A DNA stretch of 64,000 nt from Erysipelotrichaceae bacterium. GTDB taxonomy: Bacteria > Bacillota_I > Bacilli_A > Erysipelotrichales > Erysipelotrichaceae. Numbering within the stretch: position 1 is the first letter of the stretch; every line of letters starts with the position of its first letter. Location: contig JAFYHT010000071.1 of NCBI GenBank assembly GCA_017539025.1, positions 372,001-436,000 of the forward strand, read 5' to 3'. A program made the position numbers and the translations under genes. Below the pieces are notes generated by a model. That model made no database searches. It worked only from the letters and a program-made list of their open reading frames with translations, and had not been told where the DNA came from. Below, in pieces: positions 43,141 to 51,381 of this stretch.

Positions 43141-44412
43141 TCATCCTTTCAGATCTTCAGGAAGGATCCCTTCCTTGATCTGTATGTCGTATGTGATACC
43201 GAGCTCTTCCATCCATTTCAGATACTGTTCGACCTGCTTGTCATTTAACATATCCGAGGAGATCAGACCTTTTTGAGTGATCATGTCGTTGACGAAGAGT
43301 TTCGTATACATGAAGGCCCCCTGTCCTGTCAGATACATCTCACCGGTCATTGCGGCTTTCTGATAGGATTCGACCAGGCCCGGTGCTGAAAGATGTAGCT
43401 CGACCATGACGTCTTTTGAGTCCTTTTTGCCATAGGCTTCGATGACGAATGCACCGTCATCTGATACGACACCTTCTTCAATGATCTTTCTGATCTCTTC
43501 CGGATCTTTCGGTGCCATCGGCAGGTGTTTCAGGATCACGTCACGAGGCATGATCTCTACGCCGTCGACTTCTTCTTCCTTCCTGGAGAGAAGGCCTGCA
43601 CGGTAGAGCGGTTCAGCAAAGCGGATACCGACACCGCCGTATTTGAAATAGGCATTCCTGCAGCCTTTGAAATATTCTTTGGAATTGAAGGCGACATAGA
43701 CCGGCTCATCGTGTGCGTGTTCACAAAGCATGACCGGTTTCATATCGTACTCCGGCCAGCTCCTGTAGATCTTTCTGCTGAAAGGTTCCGTACGGATCAG
43801 CTTGCCATCTTCCAAGGCATAGGCATCTTCCTGCATGTCTGCCAGAGCGACATCGGTGCTCCACCAGAACGGAAGGAAGCGTTTTGCTTCAACGCCTTCA
43901 TAGACCATCATGTTCAAAGTATCACAGGTGTCCAGTTCATTGACGCACTTTCTGGCCAGGACACACATGAGTCCCGGAGCAGATCCGGTTCCGATGATGG
44001 CTGTCGTATCGTTTTTCTTGAATACTTTTCCATATTCGTCATACATATATCTGATGCCGGCAAGCCAGCGGTCGTATTCGTTGACATCCATGCATTCGGG
44101 GATGTTTTCGCAAGCGGAAAGATCCTGATAGCAGCAGCCCAGTTCCATGGCGGCTTTCAACATATTCGGACCGAAATCCAGAGGCATGACGTTGACCAGA
44201 AGTTCACACCCCTGCGCAGCTTTGATGATCTCATCCAGATTGGAAGCATCTACTTTGACAGGCTTTCCTTTCTTCATCAGCCTGCTGACGCTTTCTGCTC
44301 TGAGAAAGTCGTGATCTGCACAGATGACTTCTTCAATATTGGGTTCCTGATCCAGTTTTCTGCAGATCGTCGAACCTTGTGCGCCGCATCCACATACCAT
44401 TACTTTTTTCAT
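43141..44412 (-). CDS. Saccharopine dehydrogenase family oxidoreductase
   Basis: 423 residues. N-terminal Rossmann fold VMVCGCGAQGSTICRKL, then VNVMPLDFGPNMLKAAMELGCCYQDLS, which is typical of saccharopine dehydrogenase/LYS9-like and carboxynorspermidine-type enzymes; shown here by NVMPLDFGPN and GSAPGL. NAD(P)-dependent, makes or splits a C-N bonded amino-acid adduct. No lysine or polyamine genes adjoin it, so the substrate is open. Its promoter block resembles that of the neighbouring DUF3267 gene. Confidence 0.85.
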   Translation of the reverse strand: MKKVMVCGCGAQGSTICRKLDQEPNIEEVICADHDFLRAESVSRLMKKGKPVKVDASNLDEIIKAAQGCELLVNVMPLDFGPNMLKAAMELGCCYQDLSACENIPECMDVNEYDRWLAGIRYMYDEYGKVFKKNDTTAIIGTGSAPGLMCVLARKCVNELDTCDTLNMMVYEGVEAKRFLPFWWSTDVALADMQEDAYALEDGKLIRTEPFSRKIYRSWPEYDMKPVMLCEHAHDEPVYVAFNSKEYFKGCRNAYFKYGGVGIRFAEPLYRAGLLSRKEEEVDGVEIMPRDVILKHLPMAPKDPEEIRKIIEEGVVSDDGAFVIEAYGKKDSKDVMVELHLSAPGLVESYQKAAMTGEMYLTGQGAFMYTKLFVNDMITQKGLISSDMLNDKQVEQYLKWMEELGITYDIQIKEGILPEDLKG

Positions 44413-44464
44413 ATACTTTATCCTTTTTCTTTGTGAAGTGAATGATCATCACTTCACTTTTTCC

Positions 44465-44520
44465 ATTATAGTGTTTTTTGTCCTGTGTGGGATTATTTTT
44501 GTATCGTTTCACACAGGATT
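44465..44520 (-). promoter_or_regulatory. Promoter block A (saccharopine-type gene)
   Basis: Minus strand: CACTATAATGG (-10 box at 44465-44470) is preceded by an A-tract and the dyad TCCCACACAGGA. An inverted repeat TCCTGTGTG/CACACAGGA spans about 44480-44518. It shares arrangement and many bases with block B at 45236. Confidence 0.5.
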
Positions 44521-44542
44521 TGTGTATGGATCGGGAAATAAA

Positions 44543-44566
44543 ACACCGGTCATTGATGACCGGTGT
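44543..44566 (-). terminator. Terminator of the DUF3267 gene
   Basis: An 11-bp perfect stem ACACCGGTCAT/ATGACCGGTGT; on the minus strand TTTTATTT follows. It lies 8 nt after the stop. Confidence 0.85.
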
Positions 44567-44573
44567 AGAATGT

Positions 44574-45149
44574 TTATTGGTTTTCCTTTGGAATGTACCA
44601 GAAGGAGTTCATGCCATGCATATAGGTCCTTCCGTTTTTCGGGATCTGGGTGATGGCGTTGAAGACGTTGTAGTAATCTCCTGCGCCTGCTGCGATGGAT
44701 ACGGCACCCAGTGTTCCCAGGATATCCAGAGAAGGGAACAGAAGGAAGAGGATGAACGGGATGAATCCGAATACGAGATTCGGCAGCATCGACATGAAGA
44801 CGAATTCCCACTTGGTGAATGTGCCAGGTCCTACGACGAACAACATTCCTTTCTTCAGGTTGTTGTACATATAGACATCGCCTTTGAAGCAGATGGCATG
44901 GAGGAATTCGTGCGGGATCAGGGTCACTATGGAAAGAAGCAGGCCGATCATGTTCATAGGCTTGCGTGCGATATAGTAATACAGTCCGCATGTGAAAACA
45001 GCGATGACAAGAGACAGTCCGTTCATGAATAGGGCCAGCTTGTTCATGGACTGGATCTCTTTGAATGGGACATAGCCTTCTTCGTGTTCGTGAGAGATCA
45101 GAGATTCTGGATCTCCGTTGTATGTTCCTGCAAAATGAAATTTGGTCAT
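44574..45149 (-). CDS. DUF3267 family membrane metallopeptidase-like protein
   Basis: 191 residues with four hydrophobic helices. The motif PHEFLHAICF (His80, Glu81, His84) is the HExxH zinc site of the DUF3267 family; GAGDYYNVFNAI near the end can supply the third ligand. Probably an intramembrane or membrane-bound zincin, function unknown. The RBS (GAAAGGAT) is modest. Confidence 0.85.
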   Translation of the reverse strand: MTKFHFAGTYNGDPESLISHEHEEGYVPFKEIQSMNKLALFMNGLSLVIAVFTCGLYYYIARKPMNMIGLLLSIVTLIPHEFLHAICFKGDVYMYNNLKKGMLFVVGPGTFTKWEFVFMSMLPNLVFGFIPFILFLLFPSLDILGTLGAVSIAAGAGDYYNVFNAITQIPKNGRTYMHGMNSFWYIPKENQ

Positions 45150-45235
45150 GGTTTTATCCTTTCTGTTTATAGAGTTTTTGTCGGATCATTTATTCTTCAT
45201 GGATCCGTATAAGAATAGTTTTCTCACTGATTAAC

Positions 45236-45290
45236 ATTATAGTGTTTTTTTATACCATAGGGTATTGTTTTTATATCGATCACAGAGGAA
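45236..45290 (-). promoter_or_regulatory. Promoter block B (DUF3267 gene)
   Basis: Minus strand: AAAAAACACTATAATG (-10 at 45236-45241) is preceded by the dyad ATACC-CTAT-GGTAT and GATATAAAAACAAT. The same order (GATAnAAAAAnAAT, CC-GG dyad, A-tract, CACTATAATG) is found in block A. The placement resembles MerR-type operators, but no MerR gene is seen. Confidence 0.5.
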
Positions 45291-45358
45291 AACAGTAACG
45301 CAAATCACAGCACCATGATATGGAATAAGATATAATATATGAGAAGAGGAAAAATACT

Positions 45359-46867
45359 ATGAGTGATGCTTTGAATATCGTAAAGGATACGACACTGACT
45401 TATGATCAGACTTTGCTGGCACTGGCCAAGCTGGGTGAGAATACGGATGACAGCATCCGTTATTCAGATGAATACTATAAAGCCAAGGAAGCAGGTGCTT
45501 TGTGTGATCTCAATGAAGGACGTCTGCCATACAGGCCGAGATATATCTGTCCGGATTATGAACTGCTTTTTGAAAAGGGCTGTGATTTCTTGGGACTGAC
45601 TCCGCCAAATGATCTTCTGGAAGCGGTCAACTGTCTGGAGATCTTCTACAATCATGTGCCTTCCGTGACCTGTTATCCGGTCTATCTGGGAGATCTGGAT
45701 AAACTGCTGGAACCGTTCGTATTAAAGGAAGACAGGGAATATGCCAAGAAAGTACTTAGGCTTTTCCTTTTACATATCGACAAGGTCCTGACGGATTCTT
45801 TCGTCCATGCGGATATCGGTCCGGAAGATTCTCTTACCGGCAGGATCCTTCTGGAACTGACTGAAGAGATGCAGCTTGCGATCCCGAACATCACTCTGAA
45901 ATATGATCCTGAAAAGACGAGCGATGATTTTGCCCTGGCATGCATCAGATGCATGCTGAAAACAGCAAAGCCTTCTTTTGCCAACCACAGGATGTTTATG
46001 AAAGAGTGGGGAGAAGATTATGCGATCGCTTCCTGCTACAACGGTCTCAAGAAAGCGGGTGGTGGTTTTACTCTTCCGAGACTCAAACTCTATGAGTGCT
46101 CGCTCAGCGCAAAGGATGTCGATGACTTCATTGAAAACGAACTGCCGAAATACATCGATCTGCAGCTGGAATACATGGACAAGAGAGTGAAGTTCTGTGT
46201 GGAAGAATCCAATTTCTTCAAGTCCAATTTCCTGGTCACAGAAGGTTTCGTGAAACAGGAAAACTTCACCGGAATGTTCGGTCTTGTCGGACTGGCAGAA
46301 TGTGTCAATCATCTGCTGGGAATTGAAGATAAGAAGAAGGGCTTCGGTCTCAATGAGGAAGCAACGGATCTGGGTCTGAGGATCATGGATGTCATTGAAA
46401 AAAGAGTTGCCGAACACGAAGCTCCTTATTGCGATGCGTTTGGTCATCGCTATCGTCTCCATGCCCAGGTCGGTATCGATTCCGACGGCATGGAAGATTC
46501 TCCTGGTACAAGGATCCCGATCTTTGCGGAGCCGACGATCTTCGAACAGCTTCAGGTCAATGAAAAGTTCCATCCTTATTTTCCAACGGGAACAGGAGAC
46601 ATCTTCAAGTTTGAAGAAACTTATGAAAGGACACCGGATGCGATCTTGCCGATCATCAAGGGTTCTTTAAACAGAGGACTCAGATATTTCTCCGGTTATC
46701 TGGAGAACTGCGATGTCGTCAGAGTTACCGGTTATCTGGTCAAGAAGTCAGAGATCGAAAAGCTCAATCAGAAGAAGCAGTCTTTAAACAATGTGACGAT
46801 CTTCGGCAAGGGTGCTCAGGACGGTGCTCATGCCCTGGATAGAAGGATCGTGCGTCATGACGATTAG
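45359..46867 (+). CDS. yjjI: YjjI family glycyl radical enzyme
   Basis: 502 residues, the length of YjjI, much shorter than pyruvate formate-lyase. The glycyl radical site near the C-terminus is RVTGYL (Gly458). The following gene is the matching activase and overlaps by 11 nt. Reaction unknown for the family. TATAAT at 45331-45336 and AGAAGAGGA as RBS. Glycyl radicals are destroyed by oxygen, so an anaerobic host is implied. Confidence 0.9.
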   Translation: MSDALNIVKDTTLTYDQTLLALAKLGENTDDSIRYSDEYYKAKEAGALCDLNEGRLPYRPRYICPDYELLFEKGCDFLGLTPPNDLLEAVNCLEIFYNHVPSVTCYPVYLGDLDKLLEPFVLKEDREYAKKVLRLFLLHIDKVLTDSFVHADIGPEDSLTGRILLELTEEMQLAIPNITLKYDPEKTSDDFALACIRCMLKTAKPSFANHRMFMKEWGEDYAIASCYNGLKKAGGGFTLPRLKLYECSLSAKDVDDFIENELPKYIDLQLEYMDKRVKFCVEESNFFKSNFLVTEGFVKQENFTGMFGLVGLAECVNHLLGIEDKKKGFGLNEEATDLGLRIMDVIEKRVAEHEAPYCDAFGHRYRLHAQVGIDSDGMEDSPGTRIPIFAEPTIFEQLQVNEKFHPYFPTGTGDIFKFEETYERTPDAILPIIKGSLNRGLRYFSGYLENCDVVRVTGYLVKKSEIEKLNQKKQSLNNVTIFGKGAQDGAHALDRRIVRHDD

Positions 46868-47699
46868 CGCACCTGTCAACAAGATCATTCCTTTTTCCAA
46901 TGTCGATGGTCCATCCAATCGGATGGCCATCTTTTTTCAGGGCTGTCAGTTCAACTGCCGTTTCTGTCACAATCCGGAAACCATCAATATGTGCAGCAAC
47001 TGCGGAGATTGTGTAAAGACATGCCCGGTCAAAGCCTTAAGTCTGGAAGATGGAAAAGTGGTCTGGAACAGAAGTATCTGTGTAAACTGCGATACCTGCA
47101 TTAAGATCTGCAGACACAATGCTTCGCCAAAGATCACATGGATGACGGCTGATGATCTTCTGAAAGAGATCGAAAAGGTCAGGCCTTACATCGAAGGGAT
47201 CACCTTATCGGGAGGAGAATGTACCTTGCGAAGGGATCTGATCGTGGAGCTCTTCCCCAAGGTCAAGGCCATGGGTCTGACGACACTTCTGGATTCCAAC
47301 GGTTCTCTTGATTTTGAAAAGGATCCGGAAATACTGGGGTATTGCGATGGAGTGATGCTGGATGTCAAGGCAGCCGGAAAGGAGTTTTCCGACTGGCTGA
47401 TCAGATATCCCAACGAGGTCATCCTGAAGAATCTGGAATATCTTCTGAAAGTGAATAAGCTGTATGAAGTCAGGACCATCATCTTCCCTGACAGAGACAA
47501 GGACAATGAAGAGACTGTCACCTATGTGGCAAGGATCATTCAGGATCGCTGTTTCTACAAGATCATCCGATACAGACAGTTCGGTGTCCGGGATGAACAA
47601 AGAGATGTATTGGGTGACTTTACGACTGACGAAGAATATGCGCAAGGCTATGTGAAGCTTGCCAGGTCTCTGGGTGCCGATAAGGCTTATCTCATCTGA
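46857..47699 (+). CDS. yjjW: YjjW family glycyl radical enzyme activase
   Basis: 280-residue radical SAM protein. The SAM cluster is CQFNCRFC (Cys30, Cys34, Cys37); two further clusters follow in CSNCGDCVKTCP and CVNCDTCIKICR, the ferredoxin insert of glycyl radical activases. GITLSGGECTL is the conserved GGE motif. It installs the radical on Gly458 of YjjI. Start at 46857 overlaps yjjI; the open frame extends further up but only as a shadow. Confidence 0.92.
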   Translation: MTISAPVNKIIPFSNVDGPSNRMAIFFQGCQFNCRFCHNPETINMCSNCGDCVKTCPVKALSLEDGKVVWNRSICVNCDTCIKICRHNASPKITWMTADDLLKEIEKVRPYIEGITLSGGECTLRRDLIVELFPKVKAMGLTTLLDSNGSLDFEKDPEILGYCDGVMLDVKAAGKEFSDWLIRYPNEVILKNLEYLLKVNKLYEVRTIIFPDRDKDNEETVTYVARIIQDRCFYKIIRYRQFGVRDEQRDVLGDFTTDEEYAQGYVKLARSLGADKAYLI

Positions 47700-47704
47700 A
47701 ATGT

Positions 47705-47740
47705 AAGAGCGTCTGACATTACGGAGGACGCTCTTCTTGT
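47705..47740 (+). terminator. Terminator of yjjI-yjjW
   Basis: AAGAGCGTC/GACGCTCTT stem with a 13-nt loop followed by CTTGTT. The next promoter begins inside its tail. Confidence 0.75.
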
Positions 47741-47746
47741 TATAAT
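47738..47746 (+). promoter_or_regulatory. Extended -10 promoter of the nitroreductase gene
   Basis: TGTTATAAT, a TGn-extended perfect -10, touching the preceding terminator; no clear -35. Confidence 0.55.
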
Positions 47747-47769
47747 GAGCCTGTAAAGGAGAAATAATA

Positions 47770-48285
47770 ATGGATAATATCTTTGAAGTGATCGAAGAAA
47801 GAAGTTCGATAAGGAAATATACGGATGAGCCTGTTTCTGAAGAAATGTGCCGCACTCTGATCGAGGCTGCCCTCAAGGCTCCTACTGCCACCAACAGGAA
47901 AGAGATCCATATCACCGTCGTAGGCAAGGACAATCCTGTTCAGGCCGAGATCCAGAACGATCTGGATCCGGATCGCAAAGGAAGTTTCTATTACGATGCT
48001 CCGCTGACTTTCTATCTTTCCGCTGAAGAAGATTTCGGATGGAGTGATGTCGATGCCGGCATCGCTGTTGAGAATATGCATCTGGCTGCCAAGGCACTTG
48101 GTCTTGGAAGTGTCATCCTGGGCTGTATGAAGAAAGTCCTGAATGGTGAGAAGAAAGAAGAGTATTCGAAAAAGCTCGCTTTCCCTGAAGGATATACCTT
48201 CAGGATCGCGATCGCCGTCGGTCATCCGGATACAGAAAAAAGAAGACACGATTTCGATTTCGAAAGCAGTGTCACAGTCATTTGA
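47770..48285 (+). CDS. Nitroreductase family protein
   Basis: 171 residues of the FMN-dependent nitroreductase fold, N-terminal VIEERSSIRKYTDEPV, LIEAALKAPTATNRKE, and IAVENMHLAAKALGLGSVILG. Short members act on quinones, nitro compounds or flavins with NAD(P)H. RBS AAAGGAG. Monocistronic with its own promoter and terminator. Confidence 0.9.
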   Translation: MDNIFEVIEERSSIRKYTDEPVSEEMCRTLIEAALKAPTATNRKEIHITVVGKDNPVQAEIQNDLDPDRKGSFYYDAPLTFYLSAEEDFGWSDVDAGIAVENMHLAAKALGLGSVILGCMKKVLNGEKKEEYSKKLAFPEGYTFRIAIAVGHPDTEKRRHDFDFESSVTVI

Positions 48286-48290
48286 TTCAA

Positions 48291-48318
48291 AAGAGACGGA
48301 ATGCCGTCTCTTGTGTTT
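48291..48318 (+). terminator. Terminator after the nitroreductase
   Basis: AAGAGACGG/CCGTCTCTT stem, AATG loop, followed by GTGTTTT. Confidence 0.75.
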
Positions 48319-48424
48319 TATAGGGGATCCTCTTTCAGATGTTTTTCCAGTGGTCTGATCAGTCCTTCTTTGTCTGGCATCATGAAGCAGGAAACGAGAT
48401 CATCGATAAACGATGATCATGATC

Positions 48425-48449
48425 CTTTCATGTATAATGAAATCATAGA
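48425..48449 (+). promoter_or_regulatory. Promoter block shared with the esterase gene
   Basis: CTTTCATG-TATAAT-GAAATCATA; -10 box at 48433-48438, ATG 14 nt later, no RBS. The same string occurs before 53662. Confidence 0.5.
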
Positions 48450-48452
48450 ACG

Positions 48453-49196
48453 ATGAATAGAATCTATTGTATTTCCGATCTGCATGGCCATTATCAGATC
48501 TTTCGTGAAATGTTGAAGAAGATCTGCTTTGATGACAGTGATGAAATGTATGTGCTTGGTGACTGCAATGACAGGGGTGTTTTTGCCTATGAGATCTACG
48601 ACTATATCCGCAGGCACTCTCACAACATCCATCTGATCAAGGGCAATCACGAGGTCATGATGAGAGATACGATGCTGGTGGATGACTGGAAAAGGCCGGA
48701 TGCCAGATTATGGTCACAAAACGGTGGCAAGAGGACCATGGAACAGCTGAAGGCTCACTTCATGATCAACGGCGAATATACTCAAGAATCGGAATGTGAA
48801 TTCAAGAAATACTGTAAGAAACTGATCGATTTCATCAATTCCTGTCCGAATTATGTGGAATTGAATGTGAACGGGAAAGACTATGTCCTGATCCATGCGG
48901 GGATCAATCCGGAAAAAGGATTACACGAACAGGATGAGACGGAATGTATATGGATGAGAGAGTGGTTCTATCTGTCCAAGGGACTGGAAGGAAAAACGAT
49001 CATCTTCGGTCATACACCGACGATCCTGATCGATGGAAGGTGCAAGCACGGTCCCTGGCATGATCAGGTGTATAAAGACAAGATCGGCATTGATGGCGGA
49101 TTGGCCAACTACAAGGAAGGTCAGCTCAACTGTCTGTGTCTCAACGATTTGTCACTTACAAGCATCAGGCTTGAGGAAGTAGGAGAGGAGGCGTAA
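48453..49196 (+). CDS. Metallophosphoesterase, PPP-like
   Basis: 247 residues of the calcineurin-like fold with the motifs YCISDLHGHYQ, VLGDCNDRG, LIKGNHEVMM and later IHAGINPEKG and IFGHTPT, the order of small Ser/Thr-type protein phosphatases and ApaH-like enzymes. Could dephosphorylate proteins or nucleotides. First gene of an operon with an RpiR-like regulator, an EIIB-ROK fusion and a lipoprotein, 2 nt before the next gene. Confidence 0.87.
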   Translation: MNRIYCISDLHGHYQIFREMLKKICFDDSDEMYVLGDCNDRGVFAYEIYDYIRRHSHNIHLIKGNHEVMMRDTMLVDDWKRPDARLWSQNGGKRTMEQLKAHFMINGEYTQESECEFKKYCKKLIDFINSCPNYVELNVNGKDYVLIHAGINPEKGLHEQDETECIWMREWFYLSKGLEGKTIIFGHTPTILIDGRCKHGPWHDQVYKDKIGIDGGLANYKEGQLNCLCLNDLSLTSIRLEEVGEEA

Positions 49197-49198
49197 TT

Positions 49199-49963
49199 AT
49201 GGATGTTTTACTGGCAAAGATAATCAAATATCTCAACGGGTGTATGTTCTATAATACTTCATACAAGATCTTAAGATGGTTCTTGGACCATTACATCGAA
49301 ATGGATGAAGACAGCTTTTCTCTTGAAAACCTCATGAAAGATACCGGTGCCAGCGAAGATGAAGTCTATGATGTTCTGGAAGCGATGGAACTGCAGAGAG
49401 ACTTTGACAGATTCAAGGAACTCTTGTGGCAGTTTCAGTCGGTCAGGATGGATCAGATCAGATCCCGTATGATCGGCATGTCACTGGATGACATCATGGC
49501 CAACATGGAAAAGTCTGAAAGCAACGAAGAGCTCAAGGTGAAGATCGAAGAGATCTGTGACTGTCTTGATAATTCGGAAAGGATATTCCTGATCGGCGCC
49601 TTGTATCCGATGGCCATCTCTACCGAATTCCAGACTGACCTGAACATCTTCGGGAAAAGGGTATTGCAGTACCATTCTTTTGACAAGGATCTCGTGTTCA
49701 ATGAGAAGGATATGCTGATATTCATCTCTACGACCGGAAGAAGTACCGGCTACTTCTTAAACACATACAAGGAGAAGAATCCTCAGGCAGCCAGATCTTT
49801 ACTCATCACTCAAAACAAGCAGTATCTCGATCCGGAATACAAGGTTTCCGATTTCACGCTTGTTTTGCCAGGCAGGTATGACGGCATCAACATCAACTAT
49901 CAGATGATGCAGATCTTCGATCTTTTGAGATTGAGCTACTATCAGCGCTATTACGTTTCATAA
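49199..49963 (+). CDS. MurR/RpiR family transcriptional regulator
   Basis: 254 residues. N-terminal HTH_6 domain (about 1-75: ILRWFLDHYIEM..LMKDTGASEDEVYDVLEAM) and a SIS sugar-phosphate-binding domain (about 110-235: RIFLIGALYPMAISTEF, MLIFISTTGRSTGYF). The SIS domain keeps the STTGRS ligand loop. RBS AGGAGAGGAGG. Its place before an EIIB-ROK protein suggests it senses a phosphosugar linked to that protein. Confidence 0.85.
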   Translation: MDVLLAKIIKYLNGCMFYNTSYKILRWFLDHYIEMDEDSFSLENLMKDTGASEDEVYDVLEAMELQRDFDRFKELLWQFQSVRMDQIRSRMIGMSLDDIMANMEKSESNEELKVKIEEICDCLDNSERIFLIGALYPMAISTEFQTDLNIFGKRVLQYHSFDKDLVFNEKDMLIFISTTGRSTGYFLNTYKEKNPQAARSLLITQNKQYLDPEYKVSDFTLVLPGRYDGININYQMMQIFDLLRLSYYQRYYVS

Positions 49964-49972
49964 AGGAAGTTC

Positions 49973-51379
49973 ATGTTAGAAGAATACAGGAAGTGGATCA
50001 AAGAGAACGACGGAGGTATCGGCTTCGTTGAGAGAAGTGACGGTTTTGATTTTGAAACCGATTTTGCTTCGGGCGTGATCAACTTCGTTGAATACCGCGG
50101 CGTCATGATCGTGGAAATGAGAGTCAGAGACAAGATCGCAGACGAGGATAAATTCTATCTGCATTTTGAATTGAACGATCTGGATTATGCGAAAGTGCTT
50201 TTCGATCAGATGAAGGCTTTCATAGAAGATCTCAGAGTTCACAGGAAACACAGGATCCTCCTGGCTTGTACCGGTGGTCTTACGACTTTGTATTTCGCTG
50301 ACAGGCTGAACGAATCAGCTCAGGCACTGTCCGCCAATTTCACATTTGATGCGACCGGTGTCAATTACCTTCTGGAAAAAGCTTTTGATTATGATGCAGT
50401 CCTGCTGGCTCCGCAGCTCAAGTATATGCATGACAAGGTCAAGGTGATGCTTGGCAAGAAGGCGGTCATCGATATCCCTCCGGGCATCTTTGCGACCTAT
50501 GATACCGGTAAACTGATCAGGCTTCTGGAAGACAGCCATCAGGATTATATACTCAGAAACAAAGAAACAAATTATGATCCCAACCATCAGGCGATCAAAG
50601 ATTTTTCAAATGACAAAAATATCCTTTCTCTTGCGGCGTTTCCGAATCAGAGTGAGATCAGAGTCGCTTATAAGCTTTATGAAAAAGGCAAGGCAACCGT
50701 TTCCGAGACCGTCATCAAGGGTGGAAGAGATCTGTTTCGAGATGTGAATGATATCCTGGATACTTTCGTGTTCCGCAACGGAACATTTGATGCGGTCGTC
50801 ATATCCATACCGGGCATCACTGACGGAAGGTATGTAGACATCCCTGGGGATGACGCTCAGAAGATCGATGTTTCCACTTCTCTGGAAAAACGCTATGGAA
50901 TGCCTGTGGTTTTTGCGAATAACGTCAATACTGCCGTTCTGGGCTATTACGTTTCCCAGAATGAGTATGAAGACATTGCGCTGATCTCTCATCCGCGCGG
51001 AATGTTTGGCGGAGGTGCCGGCATCGTGATCAATGGGAAGATGATCAAAGGCTGCCACAACATTGCCGGAGAGATCAACTATATTTCAAATGCCTGGAAC
51101 AAGGATTTCAAGCCGGTAAGAAAGAATCCTGCTACAGTAAGTGAAACGATGGACATGGTCTCCAAAGAAGCCGTTGAGATCATGTCTGTAGTAGATCCTG
51201 AGCTGCTGCTGGTAAGAAGTGAATATATCCCATATATGGATGAGCTGAAAGAAGAGCTGAAAAAGACTGTTGAAGAAGAATACATCCCGAAACTGAAACA
51301 CATCAGCGAAGAAGAAATGGTCGATTATGCATTACTCGGAGGAATGATACTGGGTCTGGAAAAGTTGGATAAGGAATAG
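49973..51379 (+). CDS. Fusion of a PTS EIIB (lactose/cellobiose-type) domain to a ROK kinase-like domain
   Basis: 468 residues in three parts. Residues 1-90 are unassigned. Residues about 92-190 look like an EIIB P-loop: HRILLACTGGLTTLYFADRL with Cys99 at the phosphocysteine position, then DAVLLAPQL. Residues about 235-440 resemble ROK proteins: VVISIPGITDGRYVDIPG, GMPVVFANNVNTAVLGYYV, GMFGGGAGIVINGKMIKGCHNIAGEINYIS (parts: GGGAGIVINGK, AGEINY). The ROK zinc motif CxCGxxGC is absent. A sensor or kinase linking PTS phosphorylation to sugar binding is possible; no function is proven. It sits between an RpiR-like regulator and a lipoprotein. Confidence 0.75.
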   Translation: MLEEYRKWIKENDGGIGFVERSDGFDFETDFASGVINFVEYRGVMIVEMRVRDKIADEDKFYLHFELNDLDYAKVLFDQMKAFIEDLRVHRKHRILLACTGGLTTLYFADRLNESAQALSANFTFDATGVNYLLEKAFDYDAVLLAPQLKYMHDKVKVMLGKKAVIDIPPGIFATYDTGKLIRLLEDSHQDYILRNKETNYDPNHQAIKDFSNDKNILSLAAFPNQSEIRVAYKLYEKGKATVSETVIKGGRDLFRDVNDILDTFVFRNGTFDAVVISIPGITDGRYVDIPGDDAQKIDVSTSLEKRYGMPVVFANNVNTAVLGYYVSQNEYEDIALISHPRGMFGGGAGIVINGKMIKGCHNIAGEINYISNAWNKDFKPVRKNPATVSETMDMVSKEAVEIMSVVDPELLLVRSEYIPYMDELKEELKKTVEEEYIPKLKHISEEEMVDYALLGGMILGLEKLDKE

Positions 51380-51381
51380 AT

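Noticed and set aside
44480..44518. TCCTGTGTG/CACACAGGA inverted repeat as a terminator
   Set aside because: No T-run follows on either strand and it overlaps a promoter; kept only as part of promoter block A.
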